Assembly: GCA_016267585.1 (NCBI GenBank)
Contig: JACQUT010000181.1
Coordinates: 1-5,879 of the forward strand
Origin: Cyanobacteria bacterium NC_groundwater_1444_Ag_S-0.65um_54_12
Lineage (GTDB): Bacteria > Cyanobacteriota > Sericytochromatia > S15B-MN24 > VGJW01
Direction: 5' to 3'
Length of the DNA stretch: 5,879 nt
Under the pieces are notes generated by a model. The model did not search any database. It saw only the letters and a list, made by a program, of their open reading frames with translations, and had not been told where the DNA came from. Shown in pieces: positions 1-4,499 of the stretch. Every line of letters starts with the position of its first letter. The stretch's first letter is position 1. The translations under genes were made by a program, and so were the position numbers.

Positions 1-10
1 CTCTTGATCA

Positions 11-460
11 ATGGTTTCGAGTATCGGTCAGTCGGTCAGTACCGAAATACGTGTTCGTTATGCAGAAATCGACGGCCAGCGCGTAGCCCATCATGCGGTT
101 TATCTGGTTTGGTTTGAAGCCGGGAGAGCAGCTTTTCTGCGTGCCCGAGGAGTGGATTACCTGGCTCTGGAGGCAAGCGGGAAGTTCATGGCAGTGGTCA
201 GTGCCAACGTGTGCTATCGCGCGCCGGCACATTATGATGACCTGCTCACTGTCGCGACTAGCTTGGTAGCGTTACTCTCGCGGGCCATTACTTTTACTTA
301 TCGCGTGTTCCGGGGCGCTGAACTCTTGGCTACTGGCGAAACCCGCTTGGTCATGTTAGACAACCGTGGTGCTGCCATTGCTTTGCCGGCGCAATTGCGA
401 GCCGCTCTGTCGGACAGTTCCTCATATAAGGGCGATGCCAACGTTTCACCGTTAGCTTGA
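11..460 (+). CDS. Acyl-CoA thioesterase, YbgC/4HBT (hotdog-fold) family
   Basis: The 149-residue product matches the single-domain hotdog thioesterases that hydrolyse acyl-CoA or acyl-ACP thioesters in the cytoplasm. The family signature is at residues 14-36: RVRYAEID, then HHAVYLVWFEAGR. D21 sits where the family's catalytic Asp lies, and H28 matches the His of YbgC-like members. The family's later beta strands follow (VCYRAPAHYDDLL, ITFTYRVFRG, LLATGETRLVMLD). Length is typical (130-150). An in-frame TGA at 5-7 means the protein cannot begin upstream, so ATG at 11 is the first possible start and the gene is complete. No Shine-Dalgarno is visible in the ten preceding bases; that TGA may be the end of an upstream gene, giving coupling. 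An 8-bp tandem repeat lies in the poorly conserved N-terminus. The substrate cannot be told from sequence. The fold is secure; YbgC-like versus another 4HBT subfamily is less so. Confidence 0.88.
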   Translation: MVSSIGQSVSTEIRVRYAEIDGQRVAHHAVYLVWFEAGRAAFLRARGVDYLALEASGKFMAVVSANVCYRAPAHYDDLLTVATSLVALLSRAITFTYRVFRGAELLATGETRLVMLDNRGAAIALPAQLRAALSDSSSYKGDANVSPLA

Positions 461-496
461 TGTGATTTTTCGTCGCACCGCCATGACATCGCTAAC
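451..496. other. Long inverted repeat at the convergent gene junction, possible bidirectional terminator
   Basis: The left arm 451-466 (GTTAGC, two unpaired T, GATGTGAT) pairs with the right arm 483-496 (ATGACATCGCTAAC). That is 13 of 14 pairs, with one G-G mismatch, a 2-nt bulge and a 16-nt loop. It spans the thioesterase stop codon and ends one base before the MerR-gene stop codon. The position between convergent genes suits transcript termination or 3'-end protection in both directions. Neither side has a run of T after the stem, so it is not a textbook intrinsic terminator. The structure is seen in the sequence; the function is inferred. Confidence 0.5.
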
Positions 497-497
497 A

Positions 498-1130
498 TCA
501 TGCCCAGAAACGCCACCATGGTCTGTGACGTTTCGCTTCTTGCTGGATGGCATCCACCAAAGTTTCCAGCAAACTATCTTCGTCGCGTCTTGGTGGTTCT
601 TCACGCATGGCGACTGCCGCCTCCAGATCCAAAATACGTCGTTGCAAGGCTTTAAAAGTATCCGATTGTGCTACCTGGTCCTTGGCAGCCAACAATTCTT
701 CGCAGGTTTGTAGCCTTTGTTGCAGGATCGGATCCGGATCTCGTGGCGCCGACAATAGATGCTGGATGCGTTCGTTGGCCAGCCGCAACTGGGTGTTTTC
801 ACCGAGCAACTGGCCAATTGCTTCTTGTTGCGTTTGCACTACTTGCTCTAGCCGATCTTGCCTGGCTATCAGTGCAGTAAGCACCTCTTTTAGATCAGGC
901 ACTATCTGCTGGTTGTCAGAAGGCGTGGCAATTAGCTGGCTGCGAATTGCTTCGATTGAAAGGTGCTGATCGCGGTAAGACCGGATAATACGAAGGTTCT
1001 GGAGATCTTGTTCAGTTATGATACGCTGACCGCCAGAATTGCGAGCGAACTGTAAATTGAACGCCTTTTCGTAATGACGGACCAGCGACACCGAAATTCC
1101 GAGCCGCTTGGCTGCTTCGGCAATCGTCAT
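498..1130 (-). CDS. MerR-type HTH protein with coiled coil and Trp-rich C-terminal tail
   Basis: Residues 1-66 of 210 form a MerR-type winged HTH: MTIAEAAKRLGIS, the VRHYEK helix, the GGQRIITEQDL wing, then LRIIRSYRDQHLSIEAIRSQL. Residues about 78-175 are rich in Gln, Glu and Leu with heptad-like spacing and predict a long coiled coil, broken by a Pro/Asp segment near 129-135. The tail ends in a basic, aromatic RPWWRFW motif (203-209). There is no cysteine cluster or drug-binding domain, so this is not a metal- or multidrug-sensing MerR. It could be a regulator, or a DNA-binding protein tethered to membrane or partner as in RacA of Bacillus. The start is ATG at 1128-1130, with AGGA seven bases upstream (1138-1141). 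It is divergent from the LipM-like gene and could regulate it or itself; that is inference. The HTH is confident; the role is not. Confidence 0.82.
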   Translation of the reverse strand: MTIAEAAKRLGISVSLVRHYEKAFNLQFARNSGGQRIITEQDLQNLRIIRSYRDQHLSIEAIRSQLIATPSDNQQIVPDLKEVLTALIARQDRLEQVVQTQQEAIGQLLGENTQLRLANERIQHLLSAPRDPDPILQQRLQTCEELLAAKDQVAQSDTFKALQRRILDLEAAVAMREEPPRRDEDSLLETLVDAIQQEAKRHRPWWRFWA

Positions 1131-1195
1131 ATTAAAATCCTACAATGCTAGCTATAAATTGGGTAGGCATACCCGGTAATTTTGCGGAGTTGGGG
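1131..1195. promoter_or_regulatory. Divergent promoter region between MerR-type and LipM-like genes
   Basis: This 65-bp gap must hold control signals for both divergent genes unless promoters lie inside them. On the plus strand, TACAAT (1141-1146) and TATAAA (1153-1158) each resemble a -10 box, but neither has a convincing -35 at normal spacing. An imperfect 14-bp palindrome, GGGTAGGCATACCC (1161-1174, 12 of 14 symmetric positions), lies between those boxes and the plus-strand ribosome binding site. It is a candidate operator. AGGA for the minus-strand gene is at 1138-1141. Transcription start sites are not determined. Confidence 0.4.
1186..1189 (+). promoter_or_regulatory. Ribosome binding site (GGAG) fixing the LipM-like start
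   Basis: GGAG lies six bases before ATG at 1196-1198. The earlier in-frame ATG at 1145 has no comparable site. The first residues encoded from 1196 (MRLIDDGSASGAWN) are where homology to the family begins. Confidence 0.75.
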
Positions 1196-1984
1196 ATGCG
1201 TCTGATAGACGATGGATCGGCATCGGGAGCCTGGAACATGGCCTTCGACGAGGCGATGCTGGAAGCCTTGATTGCTGGAGAAGCACCACCCACTTTGCGT
1301 TTCTATTCCTGGTCGCCAGCTGCCGTGAGCTTGGGCTATGCCCAGGATATGCGAGACATCGATCTGATGGCATGCCAGAGGTTAGGTATCGAGGTAGTGC
1401 GACGCATTACTGGTGGACGTGCAGTTTTGCATACCGGTGAGTTGACCTACGCTATCACCGGTTACGCGTCAAATGAACCGATAGTGACTAGTTATCGTCG
1501 GATAGCCCAGGCGATTGCCCTCGCTATCCAGAGCCTGGGCGCCCCAGCCGTGATTGAACCAGGTAAAGAGCGAGACATACCGCGATCGGCCAATTGCTTC
1601 GCTGCCAGAAGCCGAGCCGATCTCGTGGTAGGAAGCCGGAAACTGGCCGGTGCAGCGCAGCTGCGGCGCAGAGGCTGCTTCTTGCAACACGGTTCGATCA
1701 AGCTGCTGCCAACGCCTCCAGTCAGCCAGACTGTATTTTTTGCACCTGGCCCAGATCCGATCACGCTGGCTGAATTGCTGAACGGTTGCTCTTCCCTGAG
1801 CACCAGTCAAGATCACCTGGTCAATCGGCTCAAGCGGGCCATTGCTGCCGCTTTGTCCGTAGCCTGGCAACCCGGCTCGCCCTCTTCCTGGGAGCTAGAG
1901 CGAGCTGCTGCTAGCGTAGCACAAACGTCAGACGGACCTCTCCGATTTGATCGACTCCGGCATGATCATCCGGTAGGGGACTGA
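1196..1984 (+). CDS. LipM-like octanoyltransferase / lipoate-protein ligase A family
   Basis: The 262-residue product belongs to the BPL/LplA/LipB superfamily, which puts octanoyl or lipoyl groups on a lysine of lipoyl domains (GcvH, 2-oxoacid dehydrogenase E2) in the cytoplasm. Numbered from this start, visible motifs are GSASGAWNMAFDEA (12-25), LRFYSWSPAAVSLGYAQ (34-50), the RRITGGRAVLH loop (69-79), SANCFA (131-136), RKLAGAAQ (148-155, Lys 149) and LQHGS (163-167). C134 in SANCF aligns with the acyl-transfer cysteine of Bacillus LipM, which favours octanoyl-ACP-dependent transfer over ATP-dependent ligation. Without an alignment, a lipoate ligase remains possible. The start at 1196 is chosen for its GGAG site and family N-terminus. 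The last 24 codons run antisense into the conserved end of tonB, and this tail looks like a non-conserved extension. No lipoate-dependent enzyme gene is nearby. Confidence 0.87.
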   Translation: MRLIDDGSASGAWNMAFDEAMLEALIAGEAPPTLRFYSWSPAAVSLGYAQDMRDIDLMACQRLGIEVVRRITGGRAVLHTGELTYAITGYASNEPIVTSYRRIAQAIALAIQSLGAPAVIEPGKERDIPRSANCFAARSRADLVVGSRKLAGAAQLRRRGCFLQHGSIKLLPTPPVSQTVFFAPGPDPITLAELLNGCSSLSTSQDHLVNRLKRAIAAALSVAWQPGSPSSWELERAAASVAQTSDGPLRFDRLRHDHPVGD

Positions 1985-2711
1985 AGCGCCAGCGCCGGAA
2001 TGCTTCCTGCGCCACCTGATCTAGCTCCAGATCGCCGGTGGAGCGGGTAATATCGACAGCTATCACTTGCCCGCCCGGTGCCACGCGCAGTCTCGCATAG
2101 ACCATCCCTTCCACTTGTCGCGCCTCGGCGCCGGGCGGATACACTGGCTTTTCAATATGTAACACCTTGCGGCCAGCCAAGTTGCCGGTCAGCCCCCGGC
2201 CATTAGCTGCCATGCCGCCAGCTGCCAGTTCTTTGCTGCTACCTTGCTCTGATAGGCTTCTTGCCATGGCTGCTGCTGCGAGCTCTCTCTCTCGCTCCTG
2301 CAGCACGCTGTTTCGTCGCAATTCTTCCGCTGCCAGGGCTAACGCATCCGGCTCGTCATGCTTTGCTATCTGGGCTGCCTGATCCGGAGCTGTTGGCTGG
2401 TGCACCGTTCGTTCCACCGGCTGCTCCGGATCGGCTGGTGCCGGCGGCACAACCGCTAGCCGATGGTTTGCCGCATGCTGTACCGGCCGCGCCGGCAATG
2501 GTTTGGGAGCTGGCCGGTCATCCGCATTAGTTAGCTGATCTCCAGCTGGCCCCAGATCGAGAAGTGTAAGTTCAAGTGGTTCGGTAAATGGGGGCAATGC
2601 CAGGGGAGTGGCTACCGGGATCAGGAGAAGCAAGACAAAAAGCCAGGCATGAATCACCAGCGAGGTGAACCAGGCATCAGTACTGACGCTCACCTGGTAA
2701 TAGCGTGTCAT
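1911..2711 (-). CDS. tonB: Energy transducer TonB
   Basis: The 266-residue product has the TonB layout. An inner-membrane anchor (about 14-36) contains S17-x-x-x-H21, the SxxxH pattern through which TonB contacts ExbB/ExbD. A periplasmic segment (60-110) is rich in Pro, Ala and Gln. A charged Ala/Glu/Arg stretch (112-158) is probably helical. The C-terminal TonB fold (182-266) shows KPVYPPGAEARQVEG, a GQVIAVDITRSTGDLELDQVA segment and RRWRFSPLP. TonB passes proton-motive-force energy to outer-membrane receptors. The ATG at 2709-2711 follows the barrel gene's TGA by one base (TGAGATG) with little Shine-Dalgarno, so translation is probably coupled. An in-frame ATG at 2802-2804 would add 31 charged residues before the anchor and overlap the barrel gene, so it is rejected. 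The 3' end overlaps the LipM-like gene by 74 bp. Family assignment is confident; the receptor it serves is inferred. Confidence 0.92.
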   Translation of the reverse strand: MTRYYQVSVSTDAWFTSLVIHAWLFVLLLLIPVATPLALPPFTEPLELTLLDLGPAGDQLTNADDRPAPKPLPARPVQHAANHRLAVVPPAPADPEQPVERTVHQPTAPDQAAQIAKHDEPDALALAAEELRRNSVLQERERELAAAAMARSLSEQGSSKELAAGGMAANGRGLTGNLAGRKVLHIEKPVYPPGAEARQVEGMVYARLRVAPGGQVIAVDITRSTGDLELDQVAQEAFRRWRFSPLPDDHAGVDQIGEVRLTFVLR

Positions 2712-2712
2712 C

Positions 2713-4395
2713 TCAGAAGTTTGCTTTGATCCCCGCCGAGATGAGGGCCGGTGTCGCGAAATATCCTGCTGCCGGCTCGCGCGGCGGAATAACGTGCCAA
2801 TCATTGCCTGCTAAATATACCTGCCAAAGTGGTGTAAGCCGGTAGCTGATTTGCCAGTCGGCTAACCAATCACTACCTATACCGGGAACGCCATTTTGTT
2901 CGGCACCTAATAGTATATAGTTTAGCGAAGTGCCGATCGCTAATTGCAAACGGCCATCCAGCCAAGCGCTGTCATGTCGCATACTGACCGTCTGCAGCAG
3001 TTGCCCTAGTTTATCCGCCTTTTGCAATCGCCAAGACAACTGCTGCATCAATTGCTCGGACCAGAGAAATTGGGACAGCGCTTCCCATTCGTAGACGCTC
3101 TGCCAGAACTGGAAGTTCCAGGGTTGCCAGAGCGAGCCTGCGCTCGATCGCGGATAAATCCAGTCTTTTACCCGCAAATACCTGGCAGTGACATTCGCAT
3201 ACCACCGTTCGCTGAAACGGTGGCCAATTCCTAGCTCTAATTTCGGTTCGGCGCGCTGTGGATACAATTCGGCGTTGCCCACCATCCGCATACGCCCTTG
3301 ATATAGCTCTTCAAAATTCGGCAAGCGCGTTTCGGTCTGCAAGCTGGCCCATAACTGGGTCGGCGCGCTCGGCAGCTCCAGGCCAGGGCCACTGATCGCT
3401 CCCGGCTGCCATTGCACGCGCAGCGCTGGATCTAGATATGGTACCCGTCGCGCTAGCGCTAATCCCAAGCCGTAATCGAATGACAGAGCGTACTCGGGCA
3501 TGATCCAAAAATCAGTGACTTTCAAGCGCAAGTGGGGACTGGCCCAACCGCCGCCGCCCCCGCTGGCCCCCTGCTGGCCTAGCAACAGCTCGAGCTTGGT
3601 CAAGTGATCTTCCCAGCCCAGATCGAGTTCATGAATGGCCTGCGCCGCGATATCGTAGAGGCTTACCGTGGTAGCACTTGCGGCAATGCCCGGGCTTGGC
3701 CGCGCTGTGATACTGGAGACCTGACCACCCTCGGCAGCCAGCCGGAAAGTTAGCCGGTCTCGCGTCCAGTTCACCTCGCTACTTGCCCCTTGCTGCAAGG
3801 CCCAAGCCGAATCGACTGCTTGCTCCGCGCGCCGAAGCGCTAGCGTTGCCCAGGCTACCTCGCTCCAGGAGAGTTGCTCTTGCAATCTCCATGAGCTCCA
3901 GCGATCGAGGTCATGGGCGAGAATGGCCAAGTCGGTCACCGCAAGCACCGGTCCCCAGCGCTGACCATGGTAGAGCCCCAGATCATAGCGCCCCATTTGG
4001 GTAGCACTCAGCGGCAGACCACCTAGCCCGCCCCACCAGGCGGTATAAGGAAGGCGGTCCACTGTCTCCACTGTCTTGGCGGCTACTTCTGCGGGTGGCG
4101 GTACTGGAAACTGTAGCTGTTGCAGCAGATCGAGCGTAGCACGCGCTGGCTGCGTAGCAGGTAGCAATGTGGCAGTAGTTGAAGCTATTGGCGCTAATTT
4201 GCTGCCACTTGCCACATCAGGCCGTTCTTGGCGTCCCTCTATGGTGAGAGCCGGCAGCGCTATCGGCAATTTTTCTGCGGAGCGCTCAGATCCCGGTGGT
4301 CCATCAGCAGCCGGACGCTCGGCCCCAGCCGACTCTTTCGAGTAGAGCAGCAAGCTGGCTACCGATGCGATCAGAACCGTCCACCAACATCTCAC
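2713..4395 (-). CDS. Outer-membrane beta-barrel related to TonB-dependent receptors, no plug domain seen
   Basis: The 560-residue product begins with a signal peptide (hydrophobic core about 6-17, likely cleavage after SAGA near 25). A Pro/Ala-rich region follows with LPALTIEGR (47-55), which resembles the TonB box before receptor plugs. From about 117 to the end the sequence is strand-like and aromatic (29 Trp in all). RLPNFEELY (357-365) and GNAELYP (373-379) followed by LELGIG match the C-terminal barrel signature of TonB-dependent receptors. The end, ISAGIKANF, fits an outer-membrane insertion signal with final Phe. I find no plug motifs (no IRG, no VLVDG, no IERIEVLRGP). It could be a plugless receptor relative, a porin-like channel or a structural barrel. 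The start codon is GTG at 4393-4395 with AGGCAGGA seven bases upstream; the nearby ATG at 4388-4390 is out of frame. It lies between the TPR and tonB genes on one strand. The ligand is unknown. Confidence 0.75.
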   Translation of the reverse strand: MRCWWTVLIASVASLLLYSKESAGAERPAADGPPGSERSAEKLPIALPALTIEGRQERPDVASGSKLAPIASTTATLLPATQPARATLDLLQQLQFPVPPPAEVAAKTVETVDRLPYTAWWGGLGGLPLSATQMGRYDLGLYHGQRWGPVLAVTDLAILAHDLDRWSSWRLQEQLSWSEVAWATLALRRAEQAVDSAWALQQGASSEVNWTRDRLTFRLAAEGGQVSSITARPSPGIAASATTVSLYDIAAQAIHELDLGWEDHLTKLELLLGQQGASGGGGGWASPHLRLKVTDFWIMPEYALSFDYGLGLALARRVPYLDPALRVQWQPGAISGPGLELPSAPTQLWASLQTETRLPNFEELYQGRMRMVGNAELYPQRAEPKLELGIGHRFSERWYANVTARYLRVKDWIYPRSSAGSLWQPWNFQFWQSVYEWEALSQFLWSEQLMQQLSWRLQKADKLGQLLQTVSMRHDSAWLDGRLQLAIGTSLNYILLGAEQNGVPGIGSDWLADWQISYRLTPLWQVYLAGNDWHVIPPREPAAGYFATPALISAGIKANF

Positions 4396-4402
4396 ACGTG
4401 TA

Positions 4403-4410
4403 TCCTGCCT
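4403..4410 (-). promoter_or_regulatory. Ribosome binding site (AGGCAGGA) of the barrel gene
   Basis: On the minus strand, AGGCAGGA ends seven bases before the GTG at 4393-4395. This supports a GTG start, since no in-frame ATG is close and the signal peptide begins here. A -10-like TATGAT (4420-4425, minus strand) lies just upstream but has no convincing -35, so a separate promoter for the barrel gene is only possible. Confidence 0.6.
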
Positions 4411-4441
4411 ATCCCGATCATCATACGGTTATTCTACAACC

Positions 4442-4462
4442 ACCGGGCGGGTACGGCCCGGT
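4442..4462 (-). other. GC-rich intercistronic hairpin between TPR and barrel genes
   Basis: ACCGGGC (4442-4448) and GCCCGGT (4456-4462) are perfect 7-bp complementary arms around a 7-nt loop. They lie in the 104-bp gap (4396-4499) that otherwise holds only the barrel gene's ribosome binding site. In the direction of transcription the stem is followed by GGTTGTAG and no T run, so it is not a classical intrinsic terminator. It may stabilise the upstream message or set the ratio of TPR to barrel and TonB. The repeat is seen; the role is inferred. Confidence 0.45.
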
Positions 4463-4499
4463 ACGGTCGGCGGTCACGTTCAGGCGTATCGGAAACGGT

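Noticed and set aside
547..969. 140-codon Ser/Cys-rich open frame opposite the MerR-type gene
   Set aside because: It is the antisense of the coiled-coil codons; no domain features are visible.
1145..1195. Upstream in-frame ATG that would add 17 residues to the LipM-like protein
   Set aside because: No ribosome binding site precedes it, it overlaps the leader of the divergent gene, and family homology starts at 1196, which has GGAG at good spacing.
2167..2530. Plus-strand open frames opposite the tonB linker
   Set aside because: They mirror the Pro/Ala-rich codons of tonB; composition explains the lack of stops.
2712..2804. Longer TonB start adding 31 residues
   Set aside because: It would overlap the barrel gene's conserved C-terminus and place an Arg/Ser-rich stretch before the membrane anchor; the ATG at 2709-2711 gives a standard TonB N-terminus.
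4442..4462. Rho-independent terminator after the TPR gene
   Set aside because: The stem is good but no T run follows it on the transcribed strand, so it is listed as a hairpin of unknown role.
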